A stretch of DNA of 64,000 bases from Mucilaginibacter jinjuensis (GCF_028596025.1 NZ_CP117167.1:1860001-1924000), one strand, 5' to 3'; positions 8,438-17,170 are shown, counted from the first letter of the stretch. Notes: generated by a model not told the origin, from the sequence alone. Numbers and translations: made by a program.

Positions 8438-9847
8438 ATGAGTCCTGATTTGAAAGGCAAAAACTACACCTTGCCGTTAATTACGCTTACATCACTTTTC
8501 TTTATGTGGGGTTTTATCACCTGTATGAATGATGTACTGATCCCTCACCTGAAAAACCTTTTCCAATTAAGCTATTTGCAGGCTATGCTGGTACAGTTTT
8601 GCTTTTTTGGAGCTTACTTTATTGGGTCTGTTATTTACTTCACTATCTCTTATTACAAAGGCGATCCAATCAATAAAATTGGTTACAAAAGCGGGATTTT
8701 GTTAGGGCTTGTAGTATCAGCTATTGGTTGCGCCTTGTTTTACCCGGCAGCATCTTTTGCAGCTTATGGCTTATTCCTTGCTGCATTATTTGTATTGGGT
8801 TTAGGCTTTACCTTATTACAGATCTCGGCCAATGCTTATGTGTCATTATTAGGCCCGGAAGATAGTGCCTCTGCCCGTTTAAACCTTACACAGGCATTTA
8901 ACGCATTGGGTACTACTATTGCGCCGGTTTTGGGTGGTTATTTGATCTTAGAATTCTTCGCTAAGAATGGTGTTATCTCTGCCGAATCAACCCAAATTCC
9001 ATATTTGATTTTCGCAGGATTATTCATACTGTTAGGCATCATCATCTTTTTTGTAAAACTTCCGGAGTTTACTTCAGAAGCTATTGAAAGCAAAGGTTTA
9101 GGCGCTTTAAAGTTTACCAATTTAAAACTGGGCGTACTTGGTATTTTCTTTTATGTAGGTGGCGAGGTTGCTATCGGTAGCTTTATTGTAAGCTTTTTAA
9201 AGCAACATGATATTGCAGGTTTTACCGAGGCCATCAGCAAAAACTATTTAGCCTTATATTGGGGCGGTGCTATGATTGGCCGTTTCCTGGGTGCTATCTC
9301 ATTGAACAGAAATATCGGTGCTGGTAAAAAGGCCATTTATATGATATTAACTGCCGCGGCGGTGTTTGGTGTGATCCTTTCAATTGTTGATCTGTCATTT
9401 TCTCAGATCAGCTACTTCCTGATCTTTATTGTACTGAACCTGCTGGCCTTTATGGTAGGCAAATCTTCACCGGGCAAAACACTAGCTTTATTTGCGGCTG
9501 TAAACGTAGGTCTATTGCTGGTTACCATTTTTACAGGTGGCCACATCGCTATGTGGACTATCCTGGCTGTTGGTTTATTTAACTCTATTATGTACTCTAA
9601 CATTTACACGCTGGCCATTGCCGGTTTGGGTAAATACACCAGTCAGGGTTCATCGTTATTGGTAATGGCTATATTGGGTGGTGCAGTTGTGCCGGTTATC
9701 CAGGGTGCTGTTGCTGATGCTGTAGGGATACAGAAAGCATTATTCCTGCCGGTGCTTTGTTATTTATACATTGTATACTTTGGGTACTATTGCTGGAAAC
9801 ATTTAGGCCACATTGAGTTAGATACACCTGCTAAAGGCGGGCATTAA
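8438..9847 (+). CDS. Sugar MFS permease (GluP-like), second copy
   Basis: A 469-residue, 12-helix MFS transporter of the glucose/galactose type. It shares many landmarks with the gene just upstream: FFMWGFITCMNDVLIPHLK in helix 1, FCFFGAYFIGSVIYF, LYWGGAMIGRFLGAIS and [20 protein letters not shown]. The two are diverged tandem paralogues, separated by 212 bp that hold a word repeat and a long hairpin, so they are probably transcribed separately. This copy has the standard family length. Substrate is unknown; the family carries hexoses with protons. Confidence 0.88.
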   Translation: MSPDLKGKNYTLPLITLTSLFFMWGFITCMNDVLIPHLKNLFQLSYLQAMLVQFCFFGAYFIGSVIYFTISYYKGDPINKIGYKSGILLGLVVSAIGCALFYPAASFAAYGLFLAALFVLGLGFTLLQISANAYVSLLGPEDSASARLNLTQAFNALGTTIAPVLGGYLILEFFAKNGVISAESTQIPYLIFAGLFILLGIIIFFVKLPEFTSEAIESKGLGALKFTNLKLGVLGIFFYVGGEVAIGSFIVSFLKQHDIAGFTEAISKNYLALYWGGAMIGRFLGAISLNRNIGAGKKAIYMILTAAAVFGVILSIVDLSFSQISYFLIFIVLNLLAFMVGKSSPGKTLALFAAVNVGLLLVTIFTGGHIAMWTILAVGLFNSIMYSNIYTLAIAGLGKYTSQGSSLLVMAILGGAVVPVIQGAVADAVGIQKALFLPVLCYLYIVYFGYYCWKHLGHIELDTPAKGGH

Positions 9848-9850
9848 TAT

Positions 9851-10020
9851 TTAGTTCATTTGTTCAGTGGTTCATTAGTTGATTGGTATCAACCTATTTA
9901 AGACTAATGAACCGCTGAACTAAAAGAATAAACCAAGCTTGCTTCACTGATTTATTAGTTGATTAGTCTCCACTTATCCAATACTAATGAACCAATGAGC
10001 TAATGAACCCATGAACTTTA
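9851..10020. repeat. Double inverted word repeat (TTCATTAG / CTAATGAA)
   Basis: Two successive inverted pairs fill the spacer: TTCAGTGGTTCATTAGTTGATTGG with CTAATGAACCGCTGAAC, then TTATTAGTTGATTAG with CTAATGAACCAATGAGC and further CCATGAAC words. One arm of each pair has almost no C, the other almost no G. No gene or clear promoter is seen here. Confidence 0.65.
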
Positions 10021-10024
10021 AACC

Positions 10025-10504
10025 ATGAAACCAAGTTTCGACCTTATATTCATGAACCTGGCGACCGATCTGGCCAAGCGCAGCCACTGCGTTAAGGCGC
10101 ATGTTGGTGCCGTGCTGACTAAGGATTCACGGATTATATCGATAGGCTATAACGGCCCTCCGGCAGGTACCCATAACTGTGATGAGGAATGGCCTGATAC
10201 AGGCTGTCCGCGCGACTCCAAGGGCAGTTGCTCATTAGCATTGCATGCCGAAGAGAATGCCATTTTATATGCCATGAAAAACGGTGCTGGGCTGGAAGGC
10301 ACTACCATGTATACCACGCTATCGCCATGTTTGCCATGTGCTAGGTTGATATTTTCGGCAGGGATAAAGGAAGTATACTTTCGCCACTCGTATGCCGAAT
10401 ATAAAGGCCTGCCGAGCGACGAAGGTGTTGACTTTTTAAACCGGTTTGGTGTTAAAGCGACTAAATTTCAAGAGCCGCTTGTTGACCTCGATCTCCCTAT
10501 TTAG
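10025..10504 (+). CDS. Deoxycytidylate (dCMP) deaminase family protein
   Basis: Cytosolic zinc deaminase, likely converting dCMP to dUMP for thymidylate synthesis. The 159-residue protein has the zinc site HAEEN at 74-78 (His ligand and catalytic Glu) and PCLPC at 101-105 (two Cys ligands). The stretch GYNGPPAGTHNCDE and the extra cysteines nearby are typical of the dCMP deaminase (ComEB) branch rather than of cytidine or tRNA deaminases. Its end overlaps the end of the convergent cmk gene by 8 bp; both act on pyrimidine nucleotides, but opposite strands exclude an operon. Confidence 0.9.
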   Translation: MKPSFDLIFMNLATDLAKRSHCVKAHVGAVLTKDSRIISIGYNGPPAGTHNCDEEWPDTGCPRDSKGSCSLALHAEENAILYAMKNGAGLEGTTMYTTLSPCLPCARLIFSAGIKEVYFRHSYAEYKGLPSDEGVDFLNRFGVKATKFQEPLVDLDLPI

Positions 10505-11180
10505 TTTTCTTAAGCAAAGGCTCAATCCTGTTTAAAGCGAATTGTAGCTGCTCTTCGGGCGTAAGATTGGTATTATCCAAAATAATAGCATCATCGGCGC
10601 GAACCAAGGGGCTTTCTTTACGGGTAGTATCCGAGTAATCGCGGTGGGCGATGTTTTCAAATACCTCTTCTAATGTAATATCAGGATTGGTTGGCTGCAG
10701 TTCTTTAAAACGGCGTTCTGCACGTACTTTTGGGTCGGCAGTCATAAACAATTTCAATGGTGCATCCGGGAATACGGCAGTGCCAATATCACGGCCATCC
10801 ATTACAATATTTTTAGACTTGCCCATACGTTGCTGCTGTTTTACCATCTCTAACCTTACAGATCTGATGGCTGATACTGCACTCACATTGTTCGATACCG
10901 GCATCAAACGGATCTCATCTGATACTTCCTCGTCGTTCAACAAAATATGCGTCTGGTAATCGCGTGAGTGGAAATTGAGGTGGATATCAGGTAGTACGGC
11001 TTTAACCGCTTCCTCGTTGGTTAAATCGATATTGTTGCGTAATAAATAAAGGGTAACTGCGCGGTACATAGCCCCGCTGTCAACATATATAAAGTGAAGT
11101 TTTTTGGCTAAGGCCTTGGCTAAAGTGCTTTTTCCGCATGATGAATAGCCATCAATAGCCACTACAATGTTAGTGCTCAT
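10497..11180 (-). CDS. cmk: Cytidylate kinase
   Basis: Phosphorylates CMP and dCMP with ATP. The 227-residue protein starts with the P-loop DGYSSCGKSTLAKALA (about 10-25) and has YVDSGAMYRAVTLYLL, the NMP-binding DGRDIGTAVFPDA and the LID-region residues RAERRFKEL. Length matches the family. Upstream on the reverse strand TAATTTAG, close to a -7 element, lies about 10 nt before the ATG. The 3' end overlaps the dCMP deaminase gene tail to tail. Confidence 0.95.
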   Translation of the reverse strand: MSTNIVVAIDGYSSCGKSTLAKALAKKLHFIYVDSGAMYRAVTLYLLRNNIDLTNEEAVKAVLPDIHLNFHSRDYQTHILLNDEEVSDEIRLMPVSNNVSAVSAIRSVRLEMVKQQQRMGKSKNIVMDGRDIGTAVFPDAPLKLFMTADPKVRAERRFKELQPTNPDITLEEVFENIAHRDYSDTTRKESPLVRADDAIILDNTNLTPEEQLQFALNRIEPLLKKTK

Positions 11181-11205
11181 TCGAGGGGCTAAATTACGAT
11201 TTTAA

Positions 11206-11336
11206 CTTATGATTCCACCGATTATAAGGAAGATGATTTCACCGATTAGGTTGGTAGCAATTTGATTATGATTAATTTAGTTTCCGAAATGTTTTATAAG
11301 TAAATCGGTGAAATCATATCAGTGTAATCAAAACAA
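11206..11336. repeat. Inverted word repeat (ATTTCACCGATTA)
   Basis: Left: GATTCCACCGATTA and GATTTCACCGATTA in direct order. Right: TAAATCGGTGAAATCAT and a degenerate CAGTGTAATCA. The right arm complements the left. It fills the divergent spacer between cmk and arfB and ends directly before the arfB ATG, so the arfB leader may be structured. Confidence 0.65.
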
Positions 11337-11340
11337 TAAT

Positions 11341-11751
11341 ATGAATATTAGTAAGGCCGATATACAGCGCGAAACCACATTTAAGGCATCACGCAGCGGC
11401 GGTAAGGGCGGACAGAACGTCAATAAAGTATCAAGTAAAGTTGAGCTTAATTTCGATATCGATAATTCAGTTTTGTTTAGCGACGAAGAAAAAGAGATAC
11501 TGCGCATCAAATTAGGTGCACGTTTAAATAAGGATGGTTTGGTACAGGTGATATGCGATGAAGAACGCAGCCAATATCTGAACAGGGAAAAAGCGCTTGA
11601 GAAACTCTACATTATCATTGCCAAAGCCTTTGAAAAACCAAAACCGCGTAAGGCAACTAAAGTAAGCAGGGCGGCCAAAGCAGCGCGCCTGGATCAAAAG
11701 AAAATAATCTCGGGCAAAAAAGAAAACCGTAAAAAGAATTTCGACTATTAG
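11341..11751 (+). CDS. arfB: Alternative ribosome-rescue peptidyl-tRNA hydrolase ArfB
   Basis: Releases nascent chains from ribosomes stalled at the ends of broken mRNAs. The 136-residue protein carries the GGQ loop (SRSGGKGGQNVNKVSSKVEL; GGQ at 23-25) and a basic C-terminal tail (RKATKVSRAAKAARL...KKENRKKNF) that in ArfB enters the empty mRNA channel. It lacks the stop-codon recognition domain of RF1/RF2, so it is not a truncated release factor. ATG 11341 is chosen over GTG 11308, whose 11 extra codons lie in a word repeat. Its stop overlaps the convergent lpxR-like gene by 4 bp. Confidence 0.92.
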   Translation: MNISKADIQRETTFKASRSGGKGGQNVNKVSSKVELNFDIDNSVLFSDEEKEILRIKLGARLNKDGLVQVICDEERSQYLNREKALEKLYIIIAKAFEKPKPRKATKVSRAAKAARLDQKKIISGKKENRKKNFDY

Positions 11752-12761
11752 TTGAAGTGATACATTACCGCCAATGACCCCCATTGGTGCGATCTCAGCA
11801 TTTCTTTGGTGTCTTTAGTATGAAATACAGCCGATAAATCAAAAGTCCACCTGTCGCCGCTATTATAGGCTGCGCCGATCTGGTTGCTGATCACCAATGT
11901 TTCGGGCGTGCCTGTTATTTCGGCAGTGCTTAAACTTGGGTCATTAGGGTTTGCAGTAAGGTAATATTGCGGTAAGTGGCCCGATTTACTTTGCACCGTG
12001 CCGTCATGGGCTACTATATTGATCATTGGCTTATAATAGAAGAAGAACTCCTCATCGTTAGCCTTAACCCCGTCGCGGTTAGTTATGGTACTTTGGGTAC
12101 TGATGGAGTTAAACAACTTATTTGTACGTCCCAAGCGCAGTAAAGGGCCAAATCCAAACCCGGTAAAGGCATTACCTATGTTGGCGTAAGCGCTTAGGTT
12201 AGCATCAAATATGGGGGTTCTTAACAGCATCTTATTGTACTCGCCGGTTAAGGTAAATTTGATGCCGCCTTGTATTTGGTGGTCCCAGCCAAAAGGAGGG
12301 TAGAAGCCGAATGTGCTATGTATAAAATTCTGTATCTGCTCTCCCTGCGCCTTAGGGCCTATTAAACCAATTTGTGCGCCCACCTTAATGTTGCTTTGGT
12401 TTTTATACAGTAGGTTATAAGTTGCACCGAAATAGGTATAGGCAGCAAAAGGCCTGTCGATGTTTAAGATGTCCTGGCGTGGATCATCGGGTATGTTGCT
12501 TTGTATGTTGCCCGATTGCGGGTTGTACATCTTTTGACCGAACTCGAAGCCCAGCACTTTATTGGCTAATTTACCTTCAATGTCAAATGGCAAGGCTTCG
12601 CGATAGAAAAAGAAAATCCCATTGGTATAATAGCGATCTGAACCCTGGCCTAAATAACCATCATTATCAGTCTGGAAACCGGCTTCCTGTGTACGGTATT
12701 GTGCTTTAGTATATAATGAACAAAGTATCAGTATAATAGCAATAGGTAATAATTTTCTCAT
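11748..12761 (-). CDS. lpxR: LpxR-like outer membrane lipid A deacylase
   Basis: Predicted outer membrane beta-barrel of 337 residues with the signal peptide MRKLLPIAIILILCSLYTKAQ. The mature start NDGYLGQGSDRYYTNGI and the later NIDRPFAAYTYFGATY match the TDND..DRYYTNG and DRPYA-type motifs of the LpxR/DUF2219 family, which removes the 3' acyloxyacyl group of lipid A with calcium. Alternating polar/hydrophobic strands fill the rest and the protein ends in ...SLAVMYHFN, an aromatic terminus typical of barrels. ATG 12761 is chosen because TTG 12782 adds seven residues before the signal peptide. Enzyme activity is inferred only from family membership. Confidence 0.75.
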   Translation of the reverse strand: MRKLLPIAIILILCSLYTKAQYRTQEAGFQTDNDGYLGQGSDRYYTNGIFFFYREALPFDIEGKLANKVLGFEFGQKMYNPQSGNIQSNIPDDPRQDILNIDRPFAAYTYFGATYNLLYKNQSNIKVGAQIGLIGPKAQGEQIQNFIHSTFGFYPPFGWDHQIQGGIKFTLTGEYNKMLLRTPIFDANLSAYANIGNAFTGFGFGPLLRLGRTNKLFNSISTQSTITNRDGVKANDEEFFFYYKPMINIVAHDGTVQSKSGHLPQYYLTANPNDPSLSTAEITGTPETLVISNQIGAAYNSGDRWTFDLSAVFHTKDTKEMLRSHQWGSLAVMYHFN

Positions 12762-12795
12762 CAAATCAGGGGGTAATTGCAAAACTTAGCTAAAA

Positions 12796-12823
12796 TAGAA
12801 AAAGCCCCGAAATATCGGGGCTT
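12796..12823 (-). terminator. Terminator after lon
   Basis: On the reverse strand the stem AAGCCCCGA / TCGGGGCTT (9 bp, 4-nt loop) is followed by TTTTTC. It lies about 40 bp past the lon stop. Confidence 0.85.
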
Positions 12824-12861
12824 CAATCATTTTATTTAATAAAATTTTAACAACCAGAAGT

Positions 12862-15336
12862 TTAGTTGAGTACAGGCTTTGGCTCTTCTTTAATAGTCAG
12901 GTCAATGGCGTCCTCAACCTTTTCGTTTAATAAAGCTAAATCAATTACTTCACGCATCTCGGTTACGTAATTAAACTTCATGTCTTTAATGTAATCTTCC
13001 TTAATGTCCAGGATATCTTTCTGGTTTGATTTACACAGGATGATCTCTTTAATATTGGCACGTTTGGCAGCCAGGATCTTTTCCTTTATACCACCAACAG
13101 GCAATACACGGCCACGTAAGGTAATTTCGCCGGTCATAGCCAGATTAGGTTTTACCTTGCGTTGTGTAAATGCAGAAGTTAATGCAGTAAGCATGGTAAC
13201 ACCAGCCGATGGCCCATCTTTAGGCGTAGCACCTGCAGGTACGTGGATATGGATATCCCATTGCTCAAACAGACGCTGATCAATATTGAAACGACTGGCG
13301 TGTGAGCGCAGGTAAGCCAATGCAATAGTAGCCGACTCTTTCATTACATCGCCCAAACTACCTGTTAAAGTTAAACGGCCTTTACCGGGGCTCAGGCTGG
13401 CTTCGATAAACAGGATGTCGCCACCTACAGAAGTCCAGGCCAGGCCGGTTACTACACCAGCTACCTTATTACCTTCGTACAAGTCTTTGTCGAAGATAGG
13501 CGCACCTAATATGCGTTCAACATCAGCTTTGCTAACTGAAGGGTTGTATTCTTCTTCCAACGCGATACTTTTAGCAACGCCACGAATTACAGAGCCAATT
13601 TTTTTATCCAGGTTACGTACGCCTGATTCGCGGGTATATTCTTCAACAACTTTTTCCAGTACATCATTTTTCAGCGTTACCTGTTTCGGTTTTACACCGT
13701 GGGCTTCGCGCTGTTTAGGTACTAAGTGTTGTTTAGCGATCTCGATTTTTTCTTCGATTGTATAACCGTTAACCTCGATAATCTCCATCCTGTCTAACAA
13801 AGCAGGCTGAATAGTGCTTAAAGAGTTAGCTGTAGCAATGAACATGACATTCGACAAGTCGAAATCCAGTTCAACGTAGTTATCATAAAATGTGCTATTC
13901 TGTTCCGGATCTAAAACCTCTAACAGGGCAGAAGATGGATCGCCGCGAAAATCGTTACCTACCTTATCAATCTCATCTAAAATAAACACTGGGTTAGCTG
14001 CACCTGCTTTTTTGATAGATTGAATTACACGGCCAGGCATAGCACCGATATAAGTTTTACGGTGACCGCGAATTTCAGCTTCGTCACGTACGCCCCCCAA
14101 AGCCATACGCACATAACGACGGCCCAGTGCCTTAGCAATTGATTTACCCAATGAAGTTTTACCAACTCCCGGAGGGCCAACCAAACAAAGGATAGGGGCT
14201 TTCATATTGTGCTTCAGCTTTAGCACCGCCAGGTATTCTATGATACGCTGTTTTACTTTATCTAAACCAAAGTGGTCTTTATCCAATACCTTTTGGGCAC
14301 GTTTCAGGTCGAAGTTATCTTTGGTGAATTCGTTCCATGGTAAATCGAGCAATAACTCGAGATAGTTCATCTGTACCGAATAATCTGCCGCGGCCGGATT
14401 AATGCGGGCAAGCTTATCCATTTCTTTGTTAAAGTGGTCGCTTACCTCTTTGGCCCATTTCTTTTTAGTAGCACGGTCGCGCAGGTTATCCAACTCCAGA
14501 TCTGGGGTATTGCCGCCCAGTTCTTCCTGGATGGTTTTTAACTGCTGGTTCAGGAAATAATCGCGCTGCTGCTTATCCAGATCAACACGAACTTTAGATT
14601 GGATCTGATTTTTCAGTTCCAGCATCTGCAACTCCGTGGTTAAATGCTCCAATACCTGGTTGGCACGCTCGCGCAGGTTAACGGTTTCGAGCATACGCTG
14701 CTTAACAGACATATCGGCATTCATGTTAGACGATATGAAGTTGATTAGGAACGAAATGCTTTCGATATTTTTTATTGCAATGCCGGCCTCGGTAGGTATG
14801 TTGGGCGACATTTGTACAATGCTCATGGCCATGTCTTTAATAGACGATACCATGGCTTTAAATTCTTTATCCTGTTTTGGCCTTATCTCTTCAAAAGGTT
14901 CAATCGTAGCTTTAATATAAGGTTCGCTCTGGATTTCTTCTTTCAGGTGGAACCTCTTTTTGCCCTGTAGTATCACCGTGGTATTACCATCGGGCATTTG
15001 CAGCATTTTAACAATTAATGCAGTGGTGCCCACTGTATTAAGCTGGCTGAAAGTGGGGTCTTCAATGCTCACATCCTGCTGCGAAACCACACCTATAATG
15101 CGCTCGCCTTTATTAGCTTCACGAATTAGCTTGATAGATTTATCGCGGCCAACGGTGATTGGAATAACCACACCAGGGAAAAGTACAGTATTACGAAGTG
15201 GAAGTATAGCTAAAGCTTCGGGAACCTGCTCATTGTTCATTTCTTCCTCATCTTCGGAAGACATTAGGGGGAAAAACTCAGAATCTTCGTTTATTACCGG
15301 TAATGTATTTTTAAAATCAAACGGATCATAGCTCAT
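12862..15336 (-). CDS. lon: ATP-dependent protease Lon
   Basis: Cytosolic AAA+ serine protease that degrades misfolded and regulatory proteins. The 824-residue protein has the N-terminal substrate domain (ALAILPLRNTVLFPGVVIP), a coiled-coil region, the Walker A loop GPPGVGKTS near 386, Walker B FILDEIDKVG, and the protease domain with the catalytic Ser in PKDGPSAGVTML (about 708) and Lys near 751 in GGIKEKILAAKR. An acidic N-terminal extension (MSYDPFDFKN...EEEMNNEQ) is usual in this phylum. ATG 15336 is used, not TTG 15339; GAAAGGGTG lies upstream as a fair ribosome-binding site. Confidence 0.97.
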   Translation of the reverse strand: MSYDPFDFKNTLPVINEDSEFFPLMSSEDEEEMNNEQVPEALAILPLRNTVLFPGVVIPITVGRDKSIKLIREANKGERIIGVVSQQDVSIEDPTFSQLNTVGTTALIVKMLQMPDGNTTVILQGKKRFHLKEEIQSEPYIKATIEPFEEIRPKQDKEFKAMVSSIKDMAMSIVQMSPNIPTEAGIAIKNIESISFLINFISSNMNADMSVKQRMLETVNLRERANQVLEHLTTELQMLELKNQIQSKVRVDLDKQQRDYFLNQQLKTIQEELGGNTPDLELDNLRDRATKKKWAKEVSDHFNKEMDKLARINPAAADYSVQMNYLELLLDLPWNEFTKDNFDLKRAQKVLDKDHFGLDKVKQRIIEYLAVLKLKHNMKAPILCLVGPPGVGKTSLGKSIAKALGRRYVRMALGGVRDEAEIRGHRKTYIGAMPGRVIQSIKKAGAANPVFILDEIDKVGNDFRGDPSSALLEVLDPEQNSTFYDNYVELDFDLSNVMFIATANSLSTIQPALLDRMEIIEVNGYTIEEKIEIAKQHLVPKQREAHGVKPKQVTLKNDVLEKVVEEYTRESGVRNLDKKIGSVIRGVAKSIALEEEYNPSVSKADVERILGAPIFDKDLYEGNKVAGVVTGLAWTSVGGDILFIEASLSPGKGRLTLTGSLGDVMKESATIALAYLRSHASRFNIDQRLFEQWDIHIHVPAGATPKDGPSAGVTMLTALTSAFTQRKVKPNLAMTGEITLRGRVLPVGGIKEKILAAKRANIKEIILCKSNQKDILDIKEDYIKDMKFNYVTEMREVIDLALLNEKVEDAIDLTIKEEPKPVLN

Positions 15337-15706
15337 CAAGCACCCTTTCTAAATAATTATTAACGTCAAGTTGTCAGCTTTTATATTATAAAAGCTGAAT
15401 AAAAACAGTTATTACAATAATTTGCTGTTGTGTAGTATATGTTTCAAGAGATGTGCCAAGATACGATTATCGGCTGTGATAAACATTTAACATTAATAAT
15501 ATATTGATTTTGACAACGTTAAAGAGTAAGTTATTTGTTAAGACCGTTTGCGGCAAAAAATTATAAATATGAAAATTAGTCAGTATGTCCGACGGGCTTT
15601 CTGACTAAATTATTGCTAAAAAATCACAATAATTTGCTCATATTGCATAATAAAGTTTAACATTGGCAGTTATTGATATATTCATTTTGTTCACTCTTAA
15701 TCCCTG
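15337..15706. other. Divergent control region between lon and the TPR gene
   Basis: A 370-bp AT-rich spacer separates two divergent genes, so it should hold both promoters. No exact TAnnTTTG was seen in the lon direction. Present are a perfect palindrome near lon (15374-15398), a weak sigma-54-like sequence on the reverse strand (TTGGCAC, 5 nt, TTGAA; 15442-15459), and an 8-bp hairpin TTAGTCAG...CTGACTAA at about 15575-15608. No gene is apparent. Confidence 0.5.
15374..15398. promoter_or_regulatory. Perfect palindrome upstream of lon
   Basis: Arms TCAGCTTTTATA and TATAAAAGCTGA are perfectly complementary around one central base. It lies 38-62 bp before the lon ATG. It could be a regulator site or a hairpin in the lon leader. 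It does not match CIRCE. Confidence 0.5.
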
Positions 15707-16333
15707 ATGAGGTTACCGGTCATACTATTTGTATTAGCTATCACGTCAGTTAAAGTTTCTTCGGCACAAAATGCTTATGTGAAATTAGGGCAGCAGGCAT
15801 TGATGGAGGGGGATTTTAAGGTCGCGATACAACGGCTCGAAAAAGCCTGTGTTATTGATTCTACCAATGCTGATGCTTTGTGGATGCTTGGCTATTCCTA
15901 TTACCATAGCGCCAACTACAAAAAGTCTATATCAACTTATACCCGCGTAGTTACCATTAAGCCTACCGATGCTACATCATACTACTACCGTGCACGTGCC
16001 AAGAGCTATATGGCTAAAGATAACACGCTATCGGCTCCCGAGCGCGATAAGTATTTATACGGTGCTATAGTTGATTTTACCAAGGCTGTTACACTAGAAC
16101 CTACTGATACCAAATATTACCAAAACCGTGGTATTGCTTACCGCGAATATGGTGTTTTTAAACTTGACCCCACATGCAAATCTACCTACGATAAAGTACG
16201 TGGTATTAATGCCCTTAAAGCATCTATCGGCGACCTGGAAAAGGTGTTGAATGATAACCCAAGCCGGGCTGATATAGCCTCACTACTGGATATTTCTAAA
16301 GAAAAGCTGGCCACTGTGGTGGGGCATAGATAA
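15707..16333 (+). CDS. Secreted tetratricopeptide-repeat protein
   Basis: A 208-residue protein with the signal peptide MRLPVILFVLAITSVKVSSAQ and three to four TPR units: AYVKLGQQALMEGDFKVAIQ, ADALWMLGYSYYHSANYKKS, TSYYYRARAKSYMAKD and KYYQNRGIAYREYGVF. TPR arrays bind partner proteins; no enzymatic motif is seen. It stands alone, divergent from lon. Function is unknown; likely a periplasmic scaffold. Confidence 0.8.
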   Translation: MRLPVILFVLAITSVKVSSAQNAYVKLGQQALMEGDFKVAIQRLEKACVIDSTNADALWMLGYSYYHSANYKKSISTYTRVVTIKPTDATSYYYRARAKSYMAKDNTLSAPERDKYLYGAIVDFTKAVTLEPTDTKYYQNRGIAYREYGVFKLDPTCKSTYDKVRGINALKASIGDLEKVLNDNPSRADIASLLDISKEKLATVVGHR

Positions 16334-16458
16334 GTTTTCTTAACTCCTTTTTATTATAGCGTAAATTTTACTCCTTGTTAAGGCAAGTGTATAACAATGC
16401 CTTTGTCCTCCCGATTGAGTTACTGTATGCTTACAAATTTGATCTGCCCTAATTTCTG

Positions 16459-16556
16459 CCCCTTATTAACGTTTTTGCAAGTTGTGCAGGCAGTAGTGTT
16501 CCCCTAATTTAGGGGAAAGCAATGACAGTGCTAATGCTTCTAACATTAATAAGGGG
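16459..16556. repeat. CCCCTAATTTAGGGG element, copy A
   Basis: A 98-bp element bounded by CCCCTTATTAA and TTAATAAGGGG (11-bp inverted ends) with a central perfect 19-nt palindrome TTCCCCTAATTTAGGGGAA. The reverse complement of 59107-59202 aligns with it along its whole length at roughly three of four positions by eye. A partial third copy (CCTTGTTAAGGCAAGTG then CAATGCCTTTGTCCTCCC) lies just upstream at about 16374-16416. It sits between the TPR gene and the convergent lipoprotein gene. Confidence 0.7.
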
Positions 16557-16612
16557 TATAATTGGGGATAATCCGATTTTGGATAAAGAAGCAAAAGTGT
16601 AGCTGAGAAATG

Positions 16613-17170
16613 TTATCTCTTAAACTTCCCTTTAATAATATACCTGTTATCGCCCAGTAATATCACATGCTGAAATTTATCAATAGTATAAACCGAATCC
16701 GGCAGGTAGGTTAATGCCTCACTGGTTTCGTAAAGCAGGTTTTTTGTGTGATTGATGACGTGAATAGAAGTAACCTTACCCGCAATTTTGGTAACGGTAA
16801 GTTCTCTAGTTTTTAGGTCGGGCGTAAGGGCTTTGTAGGTGATACTATCGCCTTTGGCAGTTACAAAATAGCTTTGGCGCCATGATGGTTTATTAATATC
16901 GGATGAAGCAAATAAACCCAACTCATGCCCCCAGTTGGCAATTTTTAAATCTTTCGATTCACTTGCACCGTTATGGTTAACCGTTTTGCTGATGGTAGGA
17001 TTACTACGGTTTAAGCGTGCAGAATCAGCCTGTATAAAACCTTTCAGGTCGAAATATTTATACTGGCTTTTATTTTCTTTTACATTGGGGCGGCAAGCTA
17101 CCAATGCGCTGCAAATAAAAAAAGAATAGCAGATGGCGAACCATCTGCTATGTAATTTATACAAGTACAT
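16613..17170 (-). CDS. Hypothetical lipoprotein
   Basis: A 185-residue protein with a hydrophobic signal and a lipobox-like SALVAC (Cys near residue 26), so probably anchored in the envelope. The rest is a predicted soluble beta-rich domain with no motif I recognise. Its ATG lies 14 bp inside the end of gpmI on the same strand, so it is probably translated by coupling with gpmI. Functions of gpmI and a lipoprotein are unrelated, so the pairing says little about its role. Confidence 0.7.
   Translation of the reverse strand: MYLYKLHSRWFAICYSFFICSALVACRPNVKENKSQYKYFDLKGFIQADSARLNRSNPTISKTVNHNGASESKDLKIANWGHELGLFASSDINKPSWRQSYFVTAKGDSITYKALTPDLKTRELTVTKIAGKVTSIHVINHTKNLLYETSEALTYLPDSVYTIDKFQHVILLGDNRYIIKGKFKR

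Noticed and set aside
15442..15459. A firm sigma-54 promoter for lon.
   Set aside because: The invariant GC of the -12 box is GA here, so it is kept only as a speculative finding.
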